A stretch of 38,962 bases of DNA from an uncultured Lachnospiraceae bacterium (GTDB taxonomy: Bacteria > Bacillota > Clostridia > Lachnospirales > Lachnospiraceae). Under the pieces are notes generated by a model, which did not search any database, was not told the DNA's origin, and saw nothing but the letters and a program-made list of their open reading frames with translations. The translations under genes and the position numbers were made by a program. The stretch is taken from assembly GCA_947174665.1 (NCBI GenBank), contig CAMWJV010000015.1, positions 1 to 38,962 on the forward strand, given 5' to 3'. Positions within the stretch are counted from its first letter, which is position 1. Every line of letters begins with the position of its first letter. Below are positions 25,142 through 32,890 of the stretch, in pieces.

Positions 25142-25197
25142 AACCGTATCAGTCGTATAACACAGTTCTTCAACCGTATTATACGATTGATACGGTT
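25142..25197. promoter_or_regulatory. GntR (YtrA-type) operator: 19-bp arms flanking the start region
   Basis: The arm AACCGTATCAGTCGTATAA (25142-25160) is matched by its inverted copy at 25179-25197 with one mismatch, separated by 18 bases. A smaller palindrome, CGTATTATACG (25175-25185), covers the -10. The second arm fills most of the promoter spacer, so bound repressor would block RNA polymerase. YtrA-type operators are inverted repeats, sometimes with wide spacing. Confidence 0.85.
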
Positions 25198-25206
25198 ATG
25201 TGTCAA
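25178..25206 (-). promoter_or_regulatory. Consensus sigma-A promoter of the Ytr-like operon
   Basis: Minus-strand TTGACA (25201-25206), exactly 17 bases, then TATAAT (25178-25183). Both hexamers are perfect, which fits a strong promoter held off by a repressor. Confidence 0.9.
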
Positions 25207-25221
25207 GCCGGACATGATGAA

Positions 25222-25262
25222 TTCAAAATAAAACCGTCCTGACATCATTTGTCAGAACGGTT
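25222..25262 (-). terminator. Intrinsic terminator after the 260-residue membrane protein gene
   Basis: In minus-strand RNA, the arms 25250-25262 and 25232-25244 pair over 13 bp (one G-U) with a 5-base loop, then a U-rich run (25222-25231). It isolates the next operon. Confidence 0.85.
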
Positions 25263-25291
25263 AATCTGTTTTTGCACCACACTCTACCTCT

Positions 25292-26074
25292 TTAGGATGT
25301 TTCAAGCACCCTTTTTTTGTAGTTATCAAACTCCCTGCCCTCCGGCACCACTCTACCCTCATTGGTGTCGATAGTACCGTTTCGTTCCTTAAGAATTTCC
25401 ATAAGAGCCTGCCCCGCTTTTTCGGTAGTGTCAGAAACAACGCTTACGCCGTTGGACGCGATCAGACAGATTGCCAGATTGTGGATTTTTCTGCTGCGGT
25501 TTCCGGTAGTGATATAATAAGTATAGTCAGTAAAGAAACACGCCTTCAGACTATCCACGCGCATAACGGTCTGGGCAGTATCAGCCAGATAAATATAGTC
25601 CCTTGTGAGCAGCCCGTCGCTGTTTGTAGCGTTGGAAAACGCTCGGTCAAGTCCCGCCGTAAGTTTCAGAATGTAACAGTCCGAAGCAAATGCCTGCCTG
25701 TCAAACTCTTCAATCTCGCTCACCGATAGCTGGCTGCATTTTGCGGAGCTGGCAATGTAATCACCCACGCCTTGTCGAACCCCCTTGATCATGAATCTCA
25801 AGACGAAAAAGCAGCCCAGAGCAATCAGGCCAAGAACTACGCTAATCCCGATACCAACGCCAATCATATCATTCTTTCCGTTGGATGCGAAATCAATCGT
25901 TCTGCCGATTCCCCATATGACCCCGTACATGGCTGCGGCAAAAAACAAGACAAAGAAAAAAATACCGGCGATGCCTCTTTGCTTTACCGTCTTCAAAGCA
26001 TTGGCAAATACAGAACCGCCCGGGAAATGCTTTTGAGCATACTCGTCATTCATTCTGGAAAAAAACTCCGCCAT
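25292..26074 (-). CDS. Membrane protein of unknown function (DUF6709-like)
   Basis: A 260-residue protein starting at ATG 26074, with AAGGGGAT upstream. Two membrane segments lie near the N-terminus (GIAGIFFFVLFFAAAMYGVIW, about 34-54, and MIGVGIGISVVLGLIALGCFFVL). A cytoplasmic C-terminal domain follows, with DGLLTRDYIYLADTAQTVMRVDSLKACFFTDYTYY. That part resembles conserved uncharacterised proteins in Firmicutes; the DUF name is from memory and not certain. It has its own promoter (26108-26136) and terminator (25222-25262), so it is a single-gene unit. Confidence 0.7.
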   Translation of the reverse strand: MAEFFSRMNDEYAQKHFPGGSVFANALKTVKQRGIAGIFFFVLFFAAAMYGVIWGIGRTIDFASNGKNDMIGVGIGISVVLGLIALGCFFVLRFMIKGVRQGVGDYIASSAKCSQLSVSEIEEFDRQAFASDCYILKLTAGLDRAFSNATNSDGLLTRDYIYLADTAQTVMRVDSLKACFFTDYTYYITTGNRSRKIHNLAICLIASNGVSVVSDTTEKAGQALMEILKERNGTIDTNEGRVVPEGREFDNYKKRVLETS

Positions 26075-26107
26075 AAATTTATCCCCTTTTTTATGAATTT
26101 TAACTGT

Positions 26108-26136
26108 ATTATAACATAGCATCGACCGGCTTTCAA
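26108..26136 (-). promoter_or_regulatory. Sigma-A promoter at the comEC 3' end
   Basis: Minus-strand TTGAAA (26131-26136), 17 bases, TATAAT (26108-26113) with TG one base upstream (extended -10). The -35 overlaps the comEC stop codon. It drives the downstream membrane protein gene. Confidence 0.75.
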
Positions 26137-28505
26137 TCAGCCATATCTTTTTCCGCCTGTACGTAATATCCTGCTTCCACCCGCTTTCCATCCGTCCACA
26201 GGATGACAGCTCCGCCCTGATCCGTCCGAAACACATGACTTCCGGCTTCTTCCAGCCTCTTCAATAACTCTTCATGGGGATGTCCATAGCGGTTGTTTTG
26301 CCCGCAGGAGATTACCACTGCCTGAGAATGAATCTGCTTCAGGAACTCCGGCGAGGTGGAATTGCGGCTGCCGTGATGAGCAGCCTTCAGCATTGTCACG
26401 CTGTTGATTTCCCGGCTTTGCAGTTCCGCCACCAGGACTTTCTCTCCCTCTCCCTCTACATCTCCTGTCAAAAGCAGTGAAAAACTGCCGAAATCTCCGT
26501 AAATACATTCCGAGTAAGCGTTTTCTCCCGCTGCGCTGCATCCCTTCCGGGGATTCAGACACAGGAAACTAACATCCCCACAGTCCCAGCTGTCTCCTGC
26601 TCCCAGCCATGCCACCCGCACTCCGCCGTCCCGGCTCTGATGCATGGCCTCCACCGCTGCAAGGATTTCGCCAAACTCTTTCATTCTGGCATCTTCATCA
26701 ACAGCGGGCAGAATCAACTGTCCCACCGTCAGATGGTTATCCTCCGCAAGCTCCAGCAGTTCCAAAATACCGTTCATATGATCTGCGTCCGGGTGGGACA
26801 GAAAAATTCCGTCCAGCTTATGTATTCCATAATATTTCAAGGCCGGAAGCAGCACATACTGTCCCACTTTGCTCCGACTGCTGCTGCCGCAGTCAAAGAG
26901 ATAATTCACTCCGGACTCCGTCTGCACCAGGCAGCAGTCCCCCTGACCCACATCCAGGAAGATCACTCTGTTCTGCGCTCCCGGACGGATTGCCAGAACG
27001 AGGACTGCCACGGCCAGGATGACTCCCTGCAGGGCTCTGGTAAACCCACAGACTGCTGCCTTGACAAGTATTGATGTGAATGCTGACAAGCGTCCGGTTC
27101 TGTCAGACCTTGCAATTTCCCTCACAACTTTCGACAGTATCAAAGCGCAGACCAGCATCCCGTAATACACCACGATCTGCCAGGCTTCCGGCCTGCCCGG
27201 ATTCCAGACGCCAATGGGCATTTTGTCAAAAAACCTGCAGGCCGCCTCATACCACCAAAGCACCAGTCGATCCAACGCTCCCAGTCCTCCGAGCCCCGGC
27301 ACAAGGCTTAAAAAACCTGTGATCAGCGCAGGCATCAGCAGGGGCAGCACCAACAGATTCAGCGCCATTCCCCATACCGGCACCTCATAGTAAAACCACA
27401 GCTGCACGGGCAGCGTTGCCAGGGTAATGGATAGATTGGCCAATGCCGCATATTTCAGCTTTCGCAGCAGACTTTTCAACAAAAGCAGCAACGGATTCTC
27501 TCCGTAAAACTTCGGACGTACCGGGTATTCTTTTGGCACCATGGCCGGATAGACTGCTCCGATTCCCAGAACTGCGGAAAAGGACAGCAAAAATCCCGCA
27601 TTTTGCAAATAATGCGGATTGGCCAGCGTCATGGCCGCGGCAAGAATGCCCAGGGCAGTCAACATGTCGTAAGTCCGTCCGCAGATTTCTCCAAACATTC
27701 GAATCAGGTACATCCCTATAGCGCGGCAGGCGGATACGCTGAATCCCGTCATCATTCCGTAGAGTACAAGCACCACGGCACCCGCCCCGGCACTTGTGAC
27801 AATGGGCAGTCCCGTCCTGCGCAGCAGCCGGTACAGGCTCATGCCTATTATGGTGATATGCAATGAGGAAATGCTCAGAATATGCAGAATTCCGTTTCGC
27901 TTATACAATTCCTTTAAATCGCTGTCCGTGTCTCCCTTCTCCCCAAGCAGAAGAGCGCACATGACCGTGGCCTCCCGCTCGGGAAAAACTCTGTACAGTC
28001 GTTCCTTCAGATACAATTTTGCCTGATACAGCGTCTCCCTCACTTTCCAGCATTCCTCGCTCTGTCTCAGCACGCTGACCTTCCGAAGCCGTCCTCCCGC
28101 TCCCAGAGAGCGGTAATATGCCGCCGTGTCAAACTCTCCCGGATTGGCAGCCCCGGAAAAGGGTGCAAAAATACCGGATACCGTCACCCGGCTTCCCAGG
28201 GAAATACTTCCCAGGGAAATGTCTGTACCGCCATCCGTCAGTTCACATATCAGTTTTTCTTCATAGGGAATGGAATCATTGATTATTACAGATTGTAACC
28301 AGATTTTTTCTTCTTCTTTTCGGCAGACCTGCCCTGTGACATACCATGAAGTCGATTGTTCCGAAGTATACTGTCCCGAAGCAATTTGCTCCACATTTGA
28401 CCTGTCGGTCCATTCCGGCGGCGGTGCATCATACCACCCTGCCGCCAGCCCGGCCCACACCACCGCCACCACAGCAACGGCCGCCGCAAAAAGCGGTCTT
28501 CTCAT
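26133..28505 (-). CDS. comEC: ComEC/Rec2 DNA-uptake channel protein
   Basis: A 790-residue membrane protein that passes single-stranded DNA across the membrane during transformation. Domain order is an N-terminal membrane and OB-like region (about 1-150, DUF4131), a multi-spanning Competence domain (about 190-480: ALLLGEKGDTDSDLKELYKRNGILHILSISSLHI), and a C-terminal metallo-beta-lactamase-like domain from about 510. That last domain has VIFLDVGQGDCCLVQ, SHPDADHMNG, LLTGDVEGEGE and AAHHGSRNS. The start is ATG 28505 with GGAG upstream, 2 bases after the GerMN gene stop. It is the last gene of the comEA-regulator operon. Confidence 0.95.
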   Translation of the reverse strand: MRRPLFAAAVAVVAVVWAGLAAGWYDAPPPEWTDRSNVEQIASGQYTSEQSTSWYVTGQVCRKEEEKIWLQSVIINDSIPYEEKLICELTDGGTDISLGSISLGSRVTVSGIFAPFSGAANPGEFDTAAYYRSLGAGGRLRKVSVLRQSEECWKVRETLYQAKLYLKERLYRVFPEREATVMCALLLGEKGDTDSDLKELYKRNGILHILSISSLHITIIGMSLYRLLRRTGLPIVTSAGAGAVVLVLYGMMTGFSVSACRAIGMYLIRMFGEICGRTYDMLTALGILAAAMTLANPHYLQNAGFLLSFSAVLGIGAVYPAMVPKEYPVRPKFYGENPLLLLLKSLLRKLKYAALANLSITLATLPVQLWFYYEVPVWGMALNLLVLPLLMPALITGFLSLVPGLGGLGALDRLVLWWYEAACRFFDKMPIGVWNPGRPEAWQIVVYYGMLVCALILSKVVREIARSDRTGRLSAFTSILVKAAVCGFTRALQGVILAVAVLVLAIRPGAQNRVIFLDVGQGDCCLVQTESGVNYLFDCGSSSRSKVGQYVLLPALKYYGIHKLDGIFLSHPDADHMNGILELLELAEDNHLTVGQLILPAVDEDARMKEFGEILAAVEAMHQSRDGGVRVAWLGAGDSWDCGDVSFLCLNPRKGCSAAGENAYSECIYGDFGSFSLLLTGDVEGEGEKVLVAELQSREINSVTMLKAAHHGSRNSTSPEFLKQIHSQAVVISCGQNNRYGHPHEELLKRLEEAGSHVFRTDQGGAVILWTDGKRVEAGYYVQAEKDMAD

Positions 28506-28507
28506 GC

Positions 28508-29422
28508 TTAATTCTCCAGTGTTGTTACAATATCCAGATTTCTCTCAAACATATTGGACTGAAAACCGGACGGTGTCTCCCCGTTGATCAGTATCTGGAC
28601 CTTGTTGATATTGTTCAGCTCCACCAGTGAATTGACAATGGAATAGATTGATACATCCGTTGAGACATTGTTCACCACCGTGAGGAAGCTTTCATCCATA
28701 TTTACATAGCAGATGCCATCCTTCGTCATGACGCTGATGACCCTGGTTGCGGGATTTATGGTAGGATATAGCCCCTCCACATGCCCGCTCGGCCCTGCAA
28801 TCAGCTCATCCACCACAAAGCGCTCCAGCGGAATACTGGTGGAATAATACTTCTCCCGGTATGCCGCTATCAGATTCGTTCCGTCCTCCCCGGCAAAATA
28901 CAGCATCACCCTCACCTGTTCATAGGTGTTAATCTCGTTTCCGTTATTGTCGATAAACTGGTCTGCATTCATCCAGCCCACCACGTTTCCCAGACTGTCG
29001 GACAGCTGATTACCTTCCACCGTAATTCCCACATAATTAACTTTATCCAACTGAGTCAGGGTACGCACCACAGATGCCCGGGTCAGAACCTCCGTAGCAG
29101 TCGAAAGCTCCAGATATGATTTATCCACATCCAGCAGCACCTTCTCTCCGTCCCAGGTTACGTCAAGCACCTGAAACCCCATCAGCAGGGGTGCTTTATA
29201 CTCCAGCTTTTCCGGATTAGTGGACAGGCACTGAATCAGTTCGTCAACCATTTCCTCTGTATCTGCGCTCTCCATCACATGCGGGTGGGCTTCAACCTTG
29301 GTCTCCGAATTGCTGATAAAATATATTTGCACCGTATTTTCATTTTGCTCCTCCGCTGCCCCGCATGCGGTCAGCGCCAGAACGGCAGACAACGCCGCCA
29401 GAATACCATATAACCTCTTCAT
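28508..29422 (-). CDS. GerMN-domain lipoprotein
   Basis: A 304-residue lipoprotein with signal peptide and lipobox LTAC (Cys20). Two GerMN-type domains can be made out: about 30-170, with VQIYFISNSETK, and about 175-300, with QVRVMLYFAGEDGTNLIAAYREKYY, then RFVVDELIAGPS and GICYVNMDESFLT. GerMN proteins occur in spore germination (GerM) and at the cell envelope. Here the gene follows the sensor kinase by 22 bp and precedes comEC. By analogy with the accessory lipoproteins and YycH/YycI of Wal systems, it may modulate the kinase, but that is inference. Confidence 0.85.
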   Translation of the reverse strand: MKRLYGILAALSAVLALTACGAAEEQNENTVQIYFISNSETKVEAHPHVMESADTEEMVDELIQCLSTNPEKLEYKAPLLMGFQVLDVTWDGEKVLLDVDKSYLELSTATEVLTRASVVRTLTQLDKVNYVGITVEGNQLSDSLGNVVGWMNADQFIDNNGNEINTYEQVRVMLYFAGEDGTNLIAAYREKYYSTSIPLERFVVDELIAGPSGHVEGLYPTINPATRVISVMTKDGICYVNMDESFLTVVNNVSTDVSIYSIVNSLVELNNINKVQILINGETPSGFQSNMFERNLDIVTTLEN

Positions 29423-29444
29423 TTTCAGACCTTTCTGTATGTTC

Positions 29445-30914
29445 TCACGCTTCAGCGATATAGATCAGCGGAATCTTCACTACAAAGCAGGAACCCTCCC
29501 CCTCTACGCTGGTAACCGTGATGGAACCTCTGTGCAGCAATACTGCACTCTTAGTAATAGCCAGTCCAAGCCCGGTGCCGCCAATGTCTTTAGAGTGCGA
29601 TTTGTCCACACGGTAAAAACGCTCATAAATATGGGGCAGGGAGTCTTCCGGAATTCCCAGTCCCGAATCGCTGACGGTAAACGTAAAATACTGATGATCC
29701 GCATCCAGTTCCACTTTTACCCAGCCATGCTCCTTGTTATACTTAATGGAATTCTCCACCAGATTCGTCATGATCAGGGTCAGCTTGACCTCATCCACTT
29801 CAGCCACCACTGTGCGCATGCTCTCAAAGACCAGCTCCACATCCCTTTTTCTGGCAATGGGACGAAGCCTCTTCAGGATCAGTTCTGTCAGATCATTGAT
29901 ATTCAAAGGCACAATGTTCAGGCTCTGCACCTTCTTCTCCATTCTTACCAGCGCCAGCAGATCCGTGATGATCTGATTCTCCCTGTCAATCTCTGACACT
30001 ATATCTTCCATAAACTCCCGGTACAGCTCCGCCGGTGCATCCCCCTGAGCCAGCAGTGAGTCAGCCAGCACCTTAACGGATGTTATGGGCGTCTTCAGTT
30101 CATGGGACACGTTTGCCACAAACTCCTGCCTGGAATCATCCAGCGTTTTCATACGTTTCAACAGCTGGTTAAATGCCTCCACGATATGCACGGTCTCTGC
30201 GTAGTCCGGAACGTCAATGGTCTTATCGCTGTATCCCGCCTTCACCGCATTTATCTCTTCAGTAATCCTGCTGAAGGGCCGCGTCAGCACGGTGGAGAGA
30301 ATCAGCGCGCAGGCCAGAATTCCGATCAGCATCAGATACTGCAGAATCATAGCCTCCCGGTTCAGGGCCTCCATCGTTGCAATAATGGCATCGTTGGAAA
30401 TACTTGTTACCATGACTCCTACAATGGTACTTATTCCATCATTTGAACTGCCGGAGTCCACGATGGGCGTAGTCATCTCTATGTAACCGTGCTCCCGGTC
30501 ATAATGGGACATACGCTCCCCCTGAAAGCAGCGGATGACCTCCTCGGAGATCATTGTCTTCCCCTCGCTGATACCATAGGTATCCTTTACGACCTTCAGA
30601 CTGGAGTCAATGATCATGACCCGCCCCTCATAGAGATTTGAAATCATTTCCAGTTCCGCATTGATCACATTTTCATTTGTTGTTGTACTGCTGAAATAAT
30701 GGTTGCTGACCAGATGGTTTCCTACGATCATGAGCTGGTTCTGCACCGTGGAAATTCTGTTCTGCACGCTGCGCTCCTCATAGCTGTTCAGAATACCATA
30801 CTGCATGAGCACACTGGGAACAATGCCGATCACCAGTATAATGATAAAGATGCGCGCCCGCAGGCTACGCAAAGAAAGGAGATTCTTCAGTGTCTCCCAA
30901 ATTTTTACCGCCAT
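29445..30914 (-). CDS. Sensor histidine kinase, WalK-like
   Basis: A 489-residue membrane kinase. TM1 is at about 20-40, an extracytoplasmic sensor region at about 41-188, TM2 at about 189-210, then HAMP (about 210-262). The HisKA motif NVSHELKTPITSVKVLADSLL has phospho-acceptor His271. The ATPase domain has N-box NLVENSIKYN (about 382-391), DSGLGIP (414-420) and GGTGLGLA (443-450). It lacks an intracellular PAS domain, which full WalK proteins usually have. It lies 12 bp after its response regulator. The envelope-stress or cell-wall role is by analogy with Wal systems. Confidence 0.9.
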   Translation of the reverse strand: MAVKIWETLKNLLSLRSLRARIFIIILVIGIVPSVLMQYGILNSYEERSVQNRISTVQNQLMIVGNHLVSNHYFSSTTTNENVINAELEMISNLYEGRVMIIDSSLKVVKDTYGISEGKTMISEEVIRCFQGERMSHYDREHGYIEMTTPIVDSGSSNDGISTIVGVMVTSISNDAIIATMEALNREAMILQYLMLIGILACALILSTVLTRPFSRITEEINAVKAGYSDKTIDVPDYAETVHIVEAFNQLLKRMKTLDDSRQEFVANVSHELKTPITSVKVLADSLLAQGDAPAELYREFMEDIVSEIDRENQIITDLLALVRMEKKVQSLNIVPLNINDLTELILKRLRPIARKRDVELVFESMRTVVAEVDEVKLTLIMTNLVENSIKYNKEHGWVKVELDADHQYFTFTVSDSGLGIPEDSLPHIYERFYRVDKSHSKDIGGTGLGLAITKSAVLLHRGSITVTSVEGEGSCFVVKIPLIYIAEA

Positions 30915-30926
30915 CCTGTAATTCCC

Positions 30927-31631
30927 TTATTCGTTATAAAAATAATAGCCGACGCCCCACTTGGTATGTACATATTTTGGTTCGCTTGGATTCTGTTCGA
31001 TTTTCTCCCGAAGCCGCCTGATATGCACATCCACTGTCCGCACATCTCCCGGATAATCCACTCCCCACACAAGCTGCAGCAGATTTTCACGGCTGTAAAC
31101 TTTGTTGGGATTGAACATCAGCAGCTCCAAAACCTCAAACTCCTTCGCGGTAAGTCCGATTTCCTTCCCGGCAATATAAGCTCTTCTGCCCTCGCAGTCC
31201 AGCTTCATATCCCCGCTCTCAACCGACTTTGGTGCCACGGCCGCATCACCCATGACGCGCTTTGGCTCCATGCGCCGCATAATGGCCTTGATCCGCGCTT
31301 TCACCTCCAGAATGTTAAAAGGCTTGGTAATGTAATCGTCTGCGCCGTATTCCAGGCCCAGTATCTTATCCATGTCATCCCCTTTTGCCGTCAGCATGAT
31401 GACAGGCACATTGGAAAATTCACGAATCTGCTGACAGACCTCATAACCCGTAAGCTTTGGCAGCATCACATCCAGAAGCACAATATCATACTGATTGTTC
31501 CGCGCATACTCCAGCGCTTCCTCCCCATCATAAGCACAATCCACCTGCATATTATCCTGTTCCAGACTGAAGCGGATTCCCTTCACGATCAGTTTTTCAT
31601 CGTCCACTACCAATGCTCTTTTCTCTGCCAT
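30927..31631 (-). CDS. OmpR/PhoB-family response regulator, WalR-like
   Basis: A 234-residue regulator with receiver (about 1-120; acidic pair Asp10-Asp11, phosphorylated Asp54 in IVLLDVMLPKLTGYEV, then MLTAKGDDMDKILGLEYGADDYITKPF) and a winged-helix effector (about 140-234). The effector VWGVDYPGDVRTVDVHIRRLREKIEQNPSEPKYVHTKWGVGYYF is close to the WalR/YycF DNA-binding region. A perfect WalR-type box (TGTAAT-N5-TGTAAT) lies upstream of the operon at 32332-32348. It is co-transcribed with comEA (upstream) and its kinase (downstream). Confidence 0.93.
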   Translation of the reverse strand: MAEKRALVVDDEKLIVKGIRFSLEQDNMQVDCAYDGEEALEYARNNQYDIVLLDVMLPKLTGYEVCQQIREFSNVPVIMLTAKGDDMDKILGLEYGADDYITKPFNILEVKARIKAIMRRMEPKRVMGDAAVAPKSVESGDMKLDCEGRRAYIAGKEIGLTAKEFEVLELLMFNPNKVYSRENLLQLVWGVDYPGDVRTVDVHIRRLREKIEQNPSEPKYVHTKWGVGYYFYNE

Positions 31632-31643
31632 CTTAACCCTTCC

Positions 31644-32285
31644 TCACTCTATCTTAATCCTGTCTTTGATCTTATTGTAAACGCTTGTCTTGATGCCCGG
31701 CACATTCATAATGTCCTCGCAGCTCTCAAACGGCCCGTTCTCTTCCCTGTAGTGTACAATATCCCTGGCTCTGGACTCACCGATTCCCGAAAGCATACAG
31801 AGAGCCGCTTCGTCAGCCGTATTAATGTTGATCAGACCGTCTCCGCCGCTTTCCTCCGACAGCTCCGCCGACTGCCCTGCTGTCTCCTCCTCAGTCGGGA
31901 AATACAGCTTTTCGCCGTCCGACACCTTTGCGGCCAGGTTCACATAATCCGTCCTGGCATCCTGCCGAAAACCGCCTGCGGCTTCCAGCGCTGCTTCCGC
32001 TCTGCTTCCCTCCTGCAAAACCACCACGCCCGGACTGTTGACTGCGCCACATACATACACATAAATCCGGGAAACTTCCTCCGAATCTGCATCCGGCGAC
32101 ATTAACTCCCCGGCAGCGGAAGGCAGACTTCCCTCGCCAAAAGCGTTTTCGCCGCTGTCTCCTGACACCTCAGCCGCACTCTCGCCCACAAGAACCAGGC
32201 TGTCCGTATGTGTATCGCAGCCACACAGCAATCCGCTCAGAGCAAATCCGCATAACAAAGCCTTTATTAATTTAATTTTCACCAT
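31644..32285 (-). CDS. comEA: ComEA-like DNA-receptor lipoprotein
   Basis: A 213-residue protein starting at ATG 32285, with AGAGGGAC upstream. The N-terminus has a lipobox (LCGC, Cys23), so it is membrane-anchored as a lipoprotein rather than by a transmembrane helix. An SLBB-type domain (RIYVYVCGAVNSPGVVVLQEGSRAEAALEAAGG, about 78-140) is followed by a C-terminal double helix-hairpin-helix (ININTADEAALCMLSGIGESRARDIVHYREENGPF...VPGIKTSVYNKIKDRI). The family binds incoming DNA at the cell surface. It opens an operon that ends with comEC. Confidence 0.9.
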   Translation of the reverse strand: MVKIKLIKALLCGFALSGLLCGCDTHTDSLVLVGESAAEVSGDSGENAFGEGSLPSAAGELMSPDADSEEVSRIYVYVCGAVNSPGVVVLQEGSRAEAALEAAGGFRQDARTDYVNLAAKVSDGEKLYFPTEEETAGQSAELSEESGGDGLININTADEAALCMLSGIGESRARDIVHYREENGPFESCEDIMNVPGIKTSVYNKIKDRIKIE

Positions 32286-32329
32286 AGTCCCTCTCTTTCA
32301 GGGATTGCCTCTCTATGCTGATTAACATT

Positions 32330-32358
32330 ATTGTAATAGAATTGTAATCTTTTTACAA
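32330..32358 (-). promoter_or_regulatory. Promoter of the comEA-regulator-kinase-gerMN-comEC operon
   Basis: Minus-strand TTGTAA (32353-32358), 17 bases, TACAAT (32330-32335). It lies 45 bases upstream of comEA. It overlaps a WalR-type box, so it is likely regulated by the encoded response regulator. Confidence 0.6.
32332..32348 (+). promoter_or_regulatory. WalR-type box (TGTAAT-N5-TGTAAT)
   Basis: TGTAAT at 32332-32337 and again at 32343-32348, exactly 11 bp apart. This matches the WalR/YycF consensus TGTWAH-N5-TGTWAH. It overlaps the -10 and spacer of the operon promoter, the position at which WalR usually represses. Confidence 0.7.
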
Positions 32359-32369
32359 GCCACTTTTCA

Positions 32370-32804
32370 TCATTTCCATTTAAAAATAATGATTCCGGCA
32401 ACAGCCACTGCCATGCCCACTGCTTTTCTCCACTCCCAGGGCTGCTTTTCCACGCCGAACCAGCCAAGCAGCTCAATGACATATGCCACCAGCAGCTGGG
32501 CCACCACGATCAGCATCACGGCTTTGGCAGGCCCCAGCATGTCCATGCTCTTTATGACCGTATATGTGATAAATGCCCCTATCGCGCCGCCCAGCAGCAT
32601 ATATTTAGGCTGCACCTGAAACACATGCATCAGATTGCTCCTGTCCGTAAAGAGCCAGGCTCCCAGGCAGACCACCAGCGCCGACAGCTGTACGAATGCA
32701 CTGGCCGCCCAGATGCTGGACGCCTTGGTGACCTGTGTATTAAACACACCCTGTATACTCATCAGGGAACCGGAAATCAAAGCAATAAAAAAACCAATCA
32801 TCAA
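32370..32804 (-). CDS. DMT-superfamily transporter, YdcZ (DUF606) type
   Basis: A 144-residue membrane protein with five hydrophobic segments (IGFFIALISGSLMSIQGVFNTQVTK at the N-terminus; AVGMAVAVAGIIIFKWK at the C-terminus). This is the short half-size DMT transporter group, which often acts as a dimer or pair. The opening ISGSLMSIQGVFN and the ASAFVQLSALVVCLGAW block are typical of YdcZ-like proteins. Substrate unknown. It starts at ATG 32804, with GGAAAGG upstream, and no promoter is obvious in the 86-bp gap before it. Confidence 0.85.
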   Translation of the reverse strand: MMIGFFIALISGSLMSIQGVFNTQVTKASSIWAASAFVQLSALVVCLGAWLFTDRSNLMHVFQVQPKYMLLGGAIGAFITYTVIKSMDMLGPAKAVMLIVVAQLLVAYVIELLGWFGVEKQPWEWRKAVGMAVAVAGIIIFKWK

Positions 32805-32858
32805 AATACACCTTTCCTTTTTCTCTTAAGTGTACCCTTTGATTGGTTGATCTATGCG

Positions 32859-32886
32859 CACTGTCCCGGGCGGCTGATGACAGTAT
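32859..32886. repeat. Fragment similar to the palindromic spacer at 9455-9483
   Basis: The core TGTCCCGGGCGGCTGAT is one base different from TGTCCCAGGCGGCTGAT at 9458-9474, and the flanks also match partly. The other arm of the 9420-9470 hairpin is missing here. It lies just after the solute-binding protein stop codon. Confidence 0.4.
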
Positions 32887-32890
32887 GAAC

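Noticed and set aside
30699..32105. Long open frame (468 codons) on the plus strand, antisense to the kinase, regulator and comEA
   Set aside because: The minus strand encodes three well-recognised proteins here. The plus-strand frame has no recognisable domain and no ribosome site, and arises from codon bias of the real genes.
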